Shown: positions 14,001 through 26,745, numbered from the stretch's first letter. The stretch is DNA of 64,000 bases from Megaustenia siamemsis (GCA_032433765.1 JAVIAB010000102.1:14823730-14887729); one strand, 5' to 3'. Notes: generated from the letters alone by a model not told the origin. Made by a program: numbers and translations.

Positions 14001-16600
14001 TTTACTCAGACACCCTGTAGAATACACCTACAACTGACTTTACTCAGACACCCTGTAGAATACACCTACCTCTCACTTTACTCAGACACACTGTAGAATA
14101 TACCTACCTCACACTTTACTCAGACACCCTGTAGAATATACTTACCTCACACTTTACTCAGACACACTGTAGAATATACTTACCTCACACTTTACTCAGA
14201 CACCCTGTAGAATATACTTACCTCACACTTTAATCAGACGCCCTGTAGAATATACCTACCTCACACTTTACTCAGACACCCTGTAGAATATACTTACCTC
14301 ACACTTTCCTCAGACACCCTGTAGAATATACATACCTCACACTTTACTCGGACACCCTGTAGAATATACTTACCTCACCCTTTACTCAGACACTCTGTAG
14401 AATATACTTACCTCACCCTTTACTCAGACACCCTGTAGAATATACTTACCTCACCCCCTTTACTCAGACACTCTGTAGAATATACTTACCTTTGACTTTA
14501 TTCAGACACACTGTAGAATATACTTACCTCACCCTTTACTCAGACACCCTGCAGAATATATTTTCTCACCTTTTACTCAGACACCATGTAGAATACACCT
14601 ACCTCTCAATGTACTCAGACACTCTGTACAATACACCTACCTCTCACTTTACTCGGACACCCTGTAGAATACGCCTACCTGTCACTTTGTTTGGACACCC
14701 TGTAGAATACACCTACCTCTCACTTTACTCAGACACCATGTAGAATATACCTACCTCTCAATGTACTCAGACACCATGTAGAATACACCTACCTCTCCCT
14801 TTACTCACACACCATGTAGAATTCACCTACCTCTCACTTTACTCAGACACCCTGTAGAATACACCTACCTCTCAATGTACTCACACACCCTGTAGAATAC
14901 ACCTACCTCTCAATGTACTCACACACCCTGTAGAATACACCTACCTCTCAATGTACTCACACACCCTGTAGAATACACCTACCTCTCAATGTACTCACAC
15001 ACCCTGTGGAATACACCTACCTCTCACTTTACTCGGACACCCTGTAGAATACACCTACCTCTCAATGTACTCACACACCCTGTAGAATACACCTACCTCT
15101 CACTTTACTCGGACACCCTGTAGAATACACCTACCTCTCACTTTACTAGGACACCCTGTATAATACACCTACATCTCACTTTACTCGGCCACCCTGTAGA
15201 ATTCACCTACCTCTCACTTTACTTGGACACCCTGTAGAATACACCTACCTCTCACTTTACTCAAACACCCTGTAGAATACACCTTCCTCTCACTTTACTC
15301 AGACATACTGTAGAATACACCTACCACTCACTTTACTCGGACACCCTGTAGAATACACCTACCTCTCACTTTACTCAAACACCCTGTAGCATACACCTAC
15401 CTCTCACTTTACTCAGACACCCTGTAGAATACACCTACCTCTCACTTTACTCAGACACCCTGTAGAATACACCTACCTTTCACTTTACTCAGACACGCTG
15501 TAGAATACACCTACCTCTCACTTTGCTTGGGCACCCTGTAGAATACACCTACCTCTCACTTTACTCGGACACGCTGTAGAATACACCTACCACTCACTTT
15601 ACTCGGACACCCTGTAGAATACACCTACCTCTCACTTTACTCGGTCACCCTGTAGAATACACCTACCTCTCACTTTACTCGGACACCCTGTAGAATACAC
15701 CTACCTCTGACTTTATTCGGACACGGTGTAGATTACACCTAGCACTCACTTTACTCGGACACCCTGTAGAATACGCCTACCTGTCACTTTGTTTGGACAC
15801 CCTGTAGAATACACCTACCTATTACTTTGCTTGGACGTCCCGTAGAATACACTTACCTCTCACTTTGCTTGGACACCCTGTAGAATACACTTACCTCTCA
15901 ATGTACTCAAACACCCTGTAGAATACACCTACCTCTCACTTTACTCAGTCACCCTGTAGAATACAACTACCTCTCACTTTACTCAGTCACCCTGTAGAAT
16001 ACACCTACCACTCACTTTACTCAGTCACCCTGTAGAATACACCTACTCTCACTTTACTCAGTCACCCTGTAGAATACACCTACCTCTCACTTTACTCAGT
16101 CACCCTGTAGAATACACCTAACTCTCACTTTGCTTGGACACCCTGTAGAATACACTTACCTGTCACTTTGCTTGGACACCCTGTAGAATATACTTACCTC
16201 TCACTTTGCTTGGACACCCTGTAAATACACCTACCTCTCACTTTATTTACTCAGTCACCCTGTAGAATACACCTACCTCTGACTTTACTCGGACACCCTG
16301 TAGAATACACCTACCTCTCACTTTACTCCGTCACCCTGTAGAATACACCTACCTCTCACTTTACTCGGACACCCTGTAGAATACACCTACCTCTCACTTT
16401 CCTCGGACACCCTGTAAAATACACCTACCTCTCACTTTACTCGGACACCCTGTAGAATGCACCTACCTCTCACTTTCCTCGGACACCCTGTAAAATACAC
16501 CTACCTCTCACTTTACTCGGACACCATGTAAAATACACCTACCTCTCACTTTATTTGCTCAGTCACCCTGTAGAATACACTTACCTCTCCCTTGCTGTCA
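8085..16600. repeat. 8.4-kb array of 38-bp units with 1406-bp higher-order repeat
   Basis: About 220 head-to-tail 38-bp units of the form acaccctgtagaata(t/c)ac, (t/c)tacctc(a/t)cactttact, c(a/g)g. The left edge (8085-8230) is strongly decayed, as expected at an array margin. Two subfamilies dominate, one with gaatatacttacctcac and one with gaatacacctacctctc. Variant units recur exactly 1406 bp (37 units) apart: 9178/10584, 10129/11535 and 9836/11242. Further block copies lie 951, 875 and 1481 bp downstream. The array appears non-coding. Confidence 0.95.
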
Positions 16601-16850
16601 GAAAATGACGGTATGCGATGTATTCTTCCTACATAAACAAAAAGTTAACGACAATAACCTGTAATGTGAAGAGTTATGTAGGTAAAACTGCGAGCAAGGT
16701 TGGTAGTTAGGAGTTGCCGTTCATTGGTTGGAACTTTCAGCTTGGAGGAGATGCATTTGTAGATAAGAATATTCCTCCTCGACCTTCAAGCTAAAAATAG
16801 TCATGACCTGTCTCAGAGACAAACTCATCAAAAAATTTTAGTGTTCAACA
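16601..16850. other. No gene recognised
   Basis: Short single-copy stretch between the 38-bp and 32-bp arrays; no coding or RNA signature seen. Confidence 0.5.
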
Positions 16851-17578
16851 AATTTGTTTAAAGGTTTCATCTTTTGCTAGTTTGTTGGTTTAATGATTTC
16901 ATCTTTTGCTAGTTTGTTGGTTTAATAATTTCATCTGTTGCTAGTTTGTTGGTTTAATGATTTCATCTTTCGCTGGTTTGTTGGTTTAATAATTTCATCT
17001 ATTGCTAGTTTGGTGGTTTAATGATTTCATCTTTCGCTGGTTTGTTGATTTAAAGGTTTCATCTTTTGCTAGTTTGTTGGTTTGATGATTAGTTTGTTGG
17101 TTTAATGATTTCAACTTTTGCTAGTTTGTTGGTTTGATGATTAGTTTGTTGGTTTAATTATTTCAACTTTTGCTAGTTTGTTGGTTTGATGATTAGTTTG
17201 TTGGTTTAATGATTTCAACTTTTGCTAGTTTGTTGGTTTGATGATTAGTGTGTTGGTTTAATGATTTCAACTTTTGCTAGTTTGTTGGTTTACATGTTTC
17301 AACTTTTGCTAGTTTGTTGGTTTACATGTTTCAACTTTTGCTAGTTTGTTGGTTTAATGATTTCAACTTTGCCAGTTTGTTGGTTTACATGTTTCATTTT
17401 TTGCTAGTTTGTTTGTTTACATGTTTCATCTTTTGCTAGTTTGTTGGTTTACATGGTTCATCTTTTGCTAGTTTGTTGGTTTACATGTTTCATCTTTTGC
17501 TAGTTTGTTGGTTTACATGTTTCATATTTTGCTAGTTTGTTGGTTTACATGTTTATCTTTTGCTAGCTTGTTGTACTT
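16851..17578. repeat. ~32-bp T-rich minisatellite, about 22 units
   Basis: Units contain tttgctagtttgttggttta with a variable linker (atgatttcatc, catgtttcatc, gatgatta). The G/T-rich + strand gives strong strand asymmetry. Confidence 0.9.
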
Positions 17579-18204
17579 TTCTCGCAGTGAAAGCGAGTTT
17601 ACCCTCAAAATCCTGTACCTGGCCTGTCACTCCTTTCTCTAGCCAAATACAATATAATTTATTATTACTTCTCCAGTATGGCTAGTGGGGAGACGAGCAC
17701 AGTGTAGGGTGGAAAAAGCGGTGTCACTGTCATCTGTCGCAAAAGGCGACTAAGGAGGTTTGGAATCGTCACCTTTGCAGCCGAGGAGGACGTTCACGGA
17801 ACGACCTTGTCAAGAATTTACCAACATTTTTTAAAGGAAATTCTGTGACAGGTTGTGTGTCGGATACGAGGAATTCTCGACTGTAATGAAACTGGTTCCA
17901 TGAATAGAATGGAATATGTTATTTGTGAAATTGCAGACATATGGAAGTTTGCCCATAACGCCACAATATATATGGAACTCCAGGTACATGCAAGCTTGCC
18001 TCGTCAGCATCTGGCAACAACCAGAATGCATGTAATTTGCCCTATAGCTGGTGCACTGTATAGATGAGCTGTGAGCAAGCTCCTGTAATCAGCCCACGTG
18101 TTCGCCATGGAAACAAGTCTACAAGTAGAAACCCGTGTAGCCGCAAAGCCAGCCGCATATTTGAACTTGTTTTCCTGAAGTGCAGCAAGTGTGTAAGACG
18201 ACAC
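17579..18204. other. Mostly unique region with a dispersed-repeat fragment
   Basis: About 17690-17770 (cactgtcatctgtcgc, ggcgactaaggaggttt) matches the left part of the 7430 dispersed repeat. Short open frames in 17831-18255 overlap on both strands and match nothing I recognise. No gene is called. Confidence 0.5.
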
Positions 18205-18905
18205 CATTTGTCTTTTGTTTTCTCTTTTTCTCTCTCGTCCCTCTATTTTTTTCATATCTCACCATCTCTCTTTACCTATTTCTTTACCCTGTCTCCCAAC
18301 TTTCCCTCCAAACTTTCTCAACAATGCATCTCTTTCACTCTCTTTCTACCTCTCTCCGCCCTCAATATCCCACTCTTCTCTCCTATATCACCAAAACCTC
18401 TCTTAGTAACCTGTCCGTGTCTTTATATATTTTCTTTCTACTCGGTTTCTCTCTTTCTTGCACCCTCTATTTCTACCCCTCTATCAATCTCTCCATCTTC
18501 AGCCACTACTTCCATATTTCAAGCCATTTGTAACTCTTCCCTCTCACTGTTGATCTCACCCCTTCTCTCGACAACACAATCCCTCTTTCACCATCTCTAC
18601 TTCCTTCCATCATATTTCTTTCTTCTCTCCATCTCTTCATTTTTTCTACTTCCTTCTCTTGAACATCTCCCCTTTCCCAACATCACTCTCTAGCCTCTAC
18701 ATACGTCAATACCCTCTCTCTCAAACACATATCATGTGATCATTTTCTACTCCCTGTTTAGACCCTCTCATGGATACACAATGTAGCTCCGATCCTCTCT
18801 CTCTCTTTCCTTCCTTACTTCTCTCTCTCTCTCTCTCTTTCACTCCTTTCTGTCTCTAATCTACTTCAACCCCCCCCCCCCACTCTCCACTTCCCTCAAA
18901 ACCAC
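18205..18905. other. ~700-bp polypyrimidine tract
   Basis: The + strand is almost all C and T (tctctttttctctctcgtcc style), including a C run near 18870. Long single-strand-biased pyrimidine tracts can adopt triplex (H-DNA) structures. Its 209-codon open frame is low-complexity Ser/Leu/Phe/Pro and is a composition artefact. Confidence 0.85.
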
Positions 18906-19460
18906 CCTCCCCCAGTCTGCAGAATGCGCGACACCGCACACAGAACTTCAAGCCCTCCCTCCACCCCAACCCGCCCCACATTTTACCTCATTTAAAGATG
19001 GCGACCTGGGAGTGTGTTTACCTGGTTCTAGCGCGAGCTCTCTCGTGGGCGAGAGCATAAATGCTGAGCTGTGTGAACACTGTGTCATTTCATGACCTAC
19101 ACATCATCAAAGGTCACACAACTTCTCTTCTAGCATTGTCAAGTACATGCTTGCTAGTGAAGTGATACGTCACTACCACAATGATTTGTTATATTAATGA
19201 TGGCACAAGTAACTAACATGTTACATATTATTTCTTATAGTTCACCAGTTTAATTTAGCGTCCTTGTCTGACTAGTTCACGTCAAGCCACCGCATCTGCA
19301 CCTTCCAGTGCTAGACATCAGAGCAGGTAGAGAGTGCTAGACCTCATTGAATCATGCTTGCAAAGGCAGCAGACATTTTTGGTCTACGCTTTTCGACTTG
19401 TAACTGTCATTAATTCTTTAACATGCGCAGACTGCACACTGGGTCTGTTTGTTGCCGATA
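18906..19460. promoter_or_regulatory. Possible regulatory island, weakly supported
   Basis: GC-richer single-copy sequence just after the pyrimidine tract. It holds aagatggcgacc (close to a YY1 core), an inverted repeat gctctctcg/cgagagc at about 19036-19056, and tcaaaggtcaca, which fits a nuclear-receptor half-site. A 20-codon frame starts at the ATG in the YY1-like motif. No transcript evidence is visible, so the call is speculative. Confidence 0.25.
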
Positions 19461-19461
19461 T

Positions 19462-19915
19462 CTGAGAGGCCTAGACGTTGGATCTCATTACTCAGAGCGG
19501 GCTATAAATCGGATCTCATTATTCAGAAAGGGCTAGACATTGGATCTCACTGCTCAAAGATGGCTAAACATTGGATCTCACTGTTCAGAGAGGGCTAGAG
19601 ATCGGATCTCATTACTCAGAAAGGGCTAGACATTGGATCTCACTACCCAGAGAGGCTAGACATTGGATCTCACCACCCTGAGAGGGCTAGAGATCGGATC
19701 TCATTACTCAGAGAGGGCTAGACTTTGGATTTCACTGTTCAGAGAGGGCTAGAATTAGATCTCACTGCTCAAAGAGGGCTAGACATTGGATCTCACAGTT
19801 CAGAGAGAAAAGGACATTGGATCTCATTGCTCAGAGAGGGTTAGATATATGGATCTCACTACCCAAAGAGGGTTGTGCATCGGATCTCATTACTCAGAGA
19901 CGGCTAGACATTGGC
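19462..19915. repeat. ~31-bp minisatellite, about 14 units
   Basis: Units contain gagagggctagacattggat followed by ctcattactca or ctcactgctca. Diverged throughout. Confidence 0.9.
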
Positions 19916-19986
19916 GAGATTTGAACCAGGGACGATCTTTTCATGAGGTCGACGTCAATTCTCTAGATATTCCACTTCCCCCAAAG

Positions 19987-20741
19987 GCTGCACTAATTGT
20001 GGACACACGCCACACGCCACACGCCCATACCTGGTTGTCTGCTGCACTAATTGTGGACACGCGCCACACGCCCATACCTGGTTGTCTGCTGCACTAATTG
20101 TGGACACACGCCACACGCCCTTACCTGGTTGTCTACTGCACTAATTGTGGACACACGCCACACGCCCATACCTGGTTGTCTGCTGCACTAATTGTGGACA
20201 CATGCCACACGCCCATACCTGGTTGTCTGCTGCACTAATTGTGGACACACGCCACACGCTCATACCTGGTTGTCTGCTGCACTAATTGTGGACACACGCC
20301 ACACGCCCAAACCTGGTTGTCTGCTGCACTAATTGTGGACACACGCCACACGCTCATACCTGGTTGTCTGCTGCACTAATTGTGGACACACGCCACACGC
20401 CCATACCTGGTTGTCTGCTGCACTAATTGTGGACACACGCCCATACCTGGTTGTCTGCTGCACTAATTGTGGGCACACGCCACACGCCCATACCTGGTTG
20501 TCTGCTGCACTAATTGTGGACACACGCCCATACCTGGTTGTCTGCTGCACTAATTGTGGGCACACGCCACACGCCCATACCTGGTTGTCTGCTGCACTAA
20601 TTGTGGACACACGCCCATACCTGGTTGTCTGCTGCACTAATTGTGGACACACGCCACACGCTCATACCTGGTTGTCTGCTGCACTAATTGTGGGCACACG
20701 CCACACGCCCATACCTGGTTGTCTGCTGCACTAATTGCACT
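19987..20741. repeat. 47/40-bp minisatellite, second copy
   Basis: Same array as 1-435; base 20306 corresponds to base 1. About 320 bp of additional upstream units show what lies left of the window edge in this copy, and the array starts at ctgcactaattgtggacaca near 19987. Confidence 0.95.
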
Positions 20742-21101
20742 GTTGCTCTGTTAGAGAATACTTCATTTCATGACGTTAAATTGACCCAAATGCTGTGTGT
20801 TATAGTTTATTTGCGTTTTTCAGCCTTGTATATCCTACAAAGTCGGCATTTTGAGTACCGGGTTTGCCTTAACTCCTAGATATTTATTCGTTTGGGCAGA
20901 CTGGACACTCTGTTACCAGGAGCACCGCTGAGAGGTGTAGCAGAATCTTAAACAGCGTTGTTTTTCGTTAATCCTGCAACATACAATCAATGATGTCCCT
21001 CAACTCAGTTGCTGGGTGAGCTTCTTGCTCCCCTTGTTACTGATCAGAAAAGTCCGAGATCGATTCTCAGAGTTGCCGATTTTTTTGTTTTGTCGGATCA
21101 A

Positions 21102-23397
21102 GGTGGTTTCAGAGTTCATCCACAACATGGTGGTTTCAGAGTTCATCCACAACATGGTGGTTTCAGAGTTCATCCACAACAAGGTGGTTTCAGAGTTCAT
21201 CCACAACATGGTGGTTTCAGAGTTCATCCACAACAAGGTGGTTTCAGAGTTCATCCACAACAAGGTGGTTTCAGAGTTCATCCACAACAAGGTGGTTTCA
21301 GAGTTCATCCACAACATGGTGGTTTCAGAGTTCATCCACAACATGGTGGTTTCAGAGTTCATCCACAACATGGTGGTTTCAGAGTTCATCCACAACATGG
21401 TGGTTTCAGAGTTCATCCACAACATGGTGGTTTCAGAGTTCATCCACAACATGGTGGTTTCAGAGTTCATCCACAACAAGGTGGTTTCAGAGTTCATCCA
21501 CAACAAGGTGGTTTCAGAGTTCATCCACGACAAGGTGATTTCAGAGTTCATCCACAACAAGTTGGTTTCAGAGTTCATCCACAACATGGTGGTTTCAGAG
21601 TTCATCCACAACAAGTTGGTTTCAGAGTTCATCCACAACATGGTGGTTTCAGAGTTCATCCACAACAAGGTTGTTTCAGAGTTCATCCACAACATGGTGG
21701 TTTCAGAGTTCATCCACAACAAGGTGATTTCAGAGTTCATCCACAACAAGGTGGTTTCAGAGTTCATCCACAACATGGTGGTTTCAGAGTTCATCCACAA
21801 CATGGTGGTTTCAGAGTTCATCCACAACAAGGTGGTTTCAGAGTTCATCCACAACAAGGTGGTTTCAGAGTTCATCCACAACAAGTTATTTCAGAGTTCA
21901 TCCACAACATGGTGGTTTCAGAGTTCATCCACAACAAGGTGGTTTCAGAGTTCATCCACAACAAGGTGGTTTCAGAGTTCATCCACAACAAGGTGGTTTC
22001 AGAGTTCATCCACAACAAGGTGATTTCAAAGTTCATCCACAACAAGGTGGTTTCAGAGTTCATCCACAACATGGTGGTTTCAGAGTTCATCCACAACAAG
22101 GTGGTTTCAGAGTTCATCCACAACAAGGTGGTTTCAGAGTTCATCCACAGCAAGGTGATTTCAGAGTTCATCCACAACAAGGTGGTTTCAGAGTTCATCC
22201 ACAACATGGTGGTTTCAGAGTTCATCCACAACATGGTGGTTTCAGAGTTCATCCACAACAAGGTGATTTCAGAGTTCATCCACAACAAGGTGGTTTCAGA
22301 GTTCATCCACAACAAGGTGATTTCAGAGTTCATCCACAACAAGGTGGTTTCAGAGTTCATCCACAACATGGTGGTTTCAGAGTTCATCCACAACAAGGTG
22401 GTTTCAGAGTTCATCCACAACAAGGTGGTTTCAGAGTTCATCCACAACAAGGTGGTTTCAGAGTTCATCCACAACAAGGTGGTTTCAGAGTTCATCCACA
22501 ACATGGTGGTTTCAGAGTTCATCCACAACATGGTGTTTTCAGAGTTCATCCACAACATGGTGGTTTCAGAGTTCATCCACAACAAGGTGGTTTCAGAGTT
22601 CATCCACAACAAGGTGGTTTCAGAGTTCATCCACAACAAGGTGATTTCAGAGTTCATCCACAACAAGGTGGTTTCAGAGTTCATCCACAACATGGTGGTT
22701 TCAGAGTTCATCCACAACAAGGTGGTTTCAGAGTTCATCCACAACAAGTTGGTTTCAGAGTTCATCCACAGCAAGGTGGTTTCAGAGTTCATCCACAACA
22801 AGTTGGTTTCAGAGTTCATCCACAACAAGGTGGTTTCAGAGTTCATCCACAACATGGTGGTTTCAGAGTTCATCCACAACAAGTTGGTTTCAGAGTTCAT
22901 CCACAGCATGGTGGTTTCAGAGTTCATCCACAACATGGTGGTTTCAGAGTTCATCCACAACAAGGTGGTTTCAGAGTTCATCCACAACAAGGTGGTTTCA
23001 GAGTTCATCCACAATAAGGTGATTTCAGAATTCATCCACAACAAGGTGGTTTCAGAGTTCATCCACAACATGGTGGTTTCAGAGTTCATCCACAACACGG
23101 TGGTTTCAGAGTTCATCCACAACATGGTGGTTTCAGAGTTCATCCACAACAAGGTGGTTTCAGAGTTCATCCACAACAAGTTGGTTTCAGAGTTCATCCA
23201 CAACATGGTGGTTTCAGAGTTCATCCACAACAAGTTGGTTTCAGAGTTCATCCACAACATGGTGGTTTCAGAGTTCATCCACAACATGGTGGTTTCAGAG
23301 TTCATCCACAACAAGGTGGTTTCAGAGTTCATCCACAGCATGGTGGTTTCAGAGTTCATCCACAACATGGTGGTTTCAGAGTTCATCCACAACATGG
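21102..23397. repeat. 27-bp minisatellite, second copy
   Basis: Unit-for-unit duplicate of 797-3092, including the rare variants (cacgacaagg, caacacgg, cacaataagg). It generates the same long repeat-derived open frames, including 809 codons at 21009-23438. Confidence 0.95.
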
Positions 23398-24635
23398 TAC
23401 CACAGATTGTCTGTGAAATGAGAGTCGGTCTGATGTGAAGATTGTCTGTGAAATGAGAGTCGGTCTGATGTGAAACCGACCACATGACCCTGGAGTGTCT
23501 CGCTCGTCATGGAAGAAATATGGTCACTAACATATTCATTATTATATGCATAAAGTAGGCGTGCAGGCGTTTTTAACTTTAAAATAAACATGACTGAAGT
23601 AATGAAAGGCCATAAGTAAACCAAATCGCCTCAGTTTAAATCACACATTTTAAATCATAAAGCATCTCCTGTCAACTAAAACATAAAAAGCACTTTAAGT
23701 ATGCTAAAAAAAGTGTACCTCTGATCATTGTAAAGAAGACCACTGACACCATATTCAGCATACATTTAAGCCATGGAGGGAAACTTTTACTACTGGAAGC
23801 TGAAACGAAAACTTGTGCTTTCTGCAGCTCGAGACTGAAAGGGTATCAAACAATTTCTATAAACAAAACATTTTCAGAAAACAAACAGTTTCATTATAGT
23901 AGTACACCTTCCGATAGTGAACTAAAACACTTTCATTAAAGTAATACACCCCCATTAATATACTAAACACTTTTATTAAAGTAATACACCCCCCATTAAT
24001 AACTAATACACACTTTATTAATGTAATACACCTCTCACTAATATGCTAAACACTTTCATTAATGTAATACACCTCTCACAAATATGCTAAAACACTTTCA
24101 TTAATGTAATACACCTCTCACAAAAATGTTAAAACACTTTCATTAATGTAATATACCTCCCACAAATGGTACAACTTTCAGCTAACATAAAACAATTTTT
24201 GTTAAATAAAACACAGTCAGTGAAATTAAAAACCTTCAGTAAGTTTAAAAATGGTTTAAATGTGGAAAGATAAAACACTATACAACACAAAATGCAAATC
24301 CTTTTAAGCTAAAAAATCGATGAAAAAAAACAACTGTCTCTTAAACTAAAACACTCCAGAGGAATAAAACACTACTGTAAACTAAAGTATTCTTGTAAAC
24401 TAAAGTATTCTTGTAAACTGAAGTATTCTTTTAAACTAAAGAATTCTTGTAAACTACAGTTTTCTTGTAAATTAAACATCTCCTGAATAAAACATCATGT
24501 AAGATAAAATAATTCAGGTAACAAAAAAACAAATAAACAACACTCCTGTAAACTAAAACACTCATATAATCTAAAACATTCATATCAACTAAAACACTCA
24601 GATAAACTAAAACACTCCTATAAACTAAAAACACG
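23398..24635. other. Duplicated spacer and degenerate AT-rich repeats
   Basis: Counterpart of 3093-4330, with the 35-bp direct repeat at about 23410-23480 and the ~40-bp degenerate repeat at about 23900-24175. No gene is seen. Confidence 0.7.
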
Positions 24636-25662
24636 CATATAATCTAAGAAAACCCATAAACTAAAACACTCATATAATCTGAAACACTCCTATAAACTAA
24701 AATGCCCCTGTAAAACTAAAATACTCATATAATCTGAAACACAACTATAAACTAAAATGCCCCTGTAAAACTAAAACACTCATATAATCTGAAACACTCC
24801 TATAAACTAAAATGCCCCTGTAAAACTAAAACACTCATATAATCTGAAACACTCCTATAAACTAAATGCCCATGTAAAACTAAAACACTCATATAATCTG
24901 AAACACTCCTATAAACTAAAATGCCCATGTAAAACTAAAACACTCATATAATCTGAAACACTCCTATAAACTAAAATGCCCATGTAAAACTAAAACACTC
25001 ATATAATCTGAAACACAACTATAAACTCAAATGCCCCTGTAAAACTAAAATACTCATATAATCTGAAACACTCCTATAAACTAAAATGCCCATGTAAAAC
25101 TAAAACACTCATATAATCTGAAACACTCCTATAAACTAAAATGCCCCTGTAAAACTAAAACACTCATATAATCTGAAACACTCCTATAAACTAAAATGCC
25201 CATGTAAAACTAAAACACTCATATAATCTGAAACACAACTATAAACTCAAATGCCCATGTAAAACTAAAACACTCATATAATCTGAAACACTCCTATAAA
25301 CTAAAATGCCCATGTAAAACTAAAACACTCATATAATCTGAAACACAACTATAAACTCAAATGCCCTGTAAAACTAAAATACTCATATAATCTGAAACAC
25401 TCCTATAAACTAAAATGCCCATGTAAAACTAAAACACTCATATAATCTGAAACACTCCTATAAACTAAAATGCCCCTGTAAAACTAAAACACTCATATAA
25501 TCTGAAACACTCCTATAAACTAAAATGCCCATGTAAAACTAAAACACTCATATAATCTGAAACACAACTATAAACTCAAATGCCCCTGTAAAACTAAAAC
25601 ACTCATATAATCTGAAACACAACTATAAACTAAAATGCCCCTGTAAAACTAAAACACTCATA
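24636..25662. repeat. ~55-bp minisatellite, about 19 units (copy 2)
   Basis: Same unit as 4331-4876 but roughly twice as long. Extra units repeat an internal pattern of normal and aacacaactataaactc variants, suggesting block duplication. Confidence 0.9.
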
Positions 25663-26159
25663 TAGACTAAAGGAAAATATTTTTATTTCGTCCCGGTTGA
25701 AGACATTTCGGTCGAAACGTTGCTTTCTTGTTTAGACTGTTGACGAAACTGAAGCATCCAAGTTGTTGCCAGCTCGAGGCTTTCTCGTGTCCCGCAGATT
25801 AGTGCTTCTTGTCTCTTTCGGATCGCGATAAATTTTTATATTTTAAAAAATAAATAAATAAAGTATTCTGCGACCCAATTTGATAATAGTCAGTTAAAAA
25901 GTGATCCCATGTGACTCACCCCTCATTACTGAACATCTCACGACCCACAGAGAGCCATCGTCTTCAGTTCGTCAGAGCTGCCATGTTCCCGTGCATGAAC
26001 CTTTCAGTCAGGGTTTCTACCCAGTTTTTGTTGCGTCACAAAATGACGTTTGGTACATTCGATAATCCTAGTAGCCACATAACAGACGTCATCCTGGCTT
26101 TAATAGAAACATAAATATCAAATTGTATAAACAATATTAAAACAGGTAAATGGATTTAA
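25663..26159. other. No gene recognised
   Basis: Single-copy-looking sequence between the duplicated segment and a LINE fragment. No coiled-coil exon could be read here. Confidence 0.5.
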
Positions 26160-26745
26160 ATATTAGGGAACTTTGTTAACCTCAGACGGAAGATGTACAA
26201 CAGAGGTGAGATGCAGATGGCTCAGGCAACAGCAGCTTTCCAAAAAATGAGTAAAATACTGTGCAATCCATTTTTGACAATAGAAACAAGAAAAAGAGTT
26301 CTTAAATGTTATGTAGAGCCAGTCTTAACATATGGATGTGAATCATGGACAATAGGACAACAGACAAAGAAATCACTGCAGTCTGTAGAAATGTGGTTTT
26401 ACAGAAGAATGTTGAGAATACCATGGACAGCTAAGAAGAGTAATGAAAATGTTCTGAAAGAGGTCAAAGCAAAAAGAGAGCTCATTTCCAATATTAGGAA
26501 GAAACAATCATCATTTTTTTTTGGCCATGTAATGAGAAGAGAACAGCTGGAATATATTGTAACAACTGGAAAAATTAAGGGACGAAGAGATAGAGGGAAG
26601 CAAAGAGAAAAGATACCAGACAGCTTAAGAGAATGGCTTGGCAGAAGGTCAACAACAGAAATGATAAATAACTGTCGAGATCGAAAGTTGTGGAAGGACA
26701 TGATCACCTACGTCAGCAGGCCCGGTACTTGATAATGATGACGAA
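26160..26745 (+). mobile_element. 5'-truncated non-LTR retrotransposon (RT thumb and C-terminus)
   Basis: The frame at 26193-26732 (179 codons) encodes the end of a LINE reverse transcriptase. Landmarks in order are the conserved YVEPVLTYGCESWTI, then RRMLRIPWTAKKS, then GHVMRREQLEYIV, then a basic KGRRDRGKQRE stretch, then the RKLWKDMI terminus. Immediately upstream, in another frame, a LTSDGRC-like block shows a frameshift. The stop is followed by tgataatgatga, a decayed GAT-rich tail. There is no N-terminal endonuclease or catalytic palm, so this is a dead 5'-truncated copy, in the same orientation as the myosin gene. Related diverged copies lie at 39822-40135 and 59025-59375. Confidence 0.85.

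Larger units (their letters stand above)
20306..25662. repeat. Second copy of the ~5-kb duplicated segment
   Basis: Matches 1-4876. Agreement is perfect as far as I can see up to about 23950, then small indels appear (ttaataactaatacacact here versus ttaatatactaaacactttt in copy 1; one extra A near 24309 and near 24628; one lost T near 24490). The flank beyond 25662 differs from the flank beyond 4876, so the duplication ends inside or at the ~55-bp array. Confidence 0.9.

Noticed and set aside
18064..18693. 209-codon Ser/Leu/Phe-rich frame resembling a membrane protein
   Set aside because: Entirely due to the C/T-rich tract; overlapping frames are open too and no conserved feature is present.
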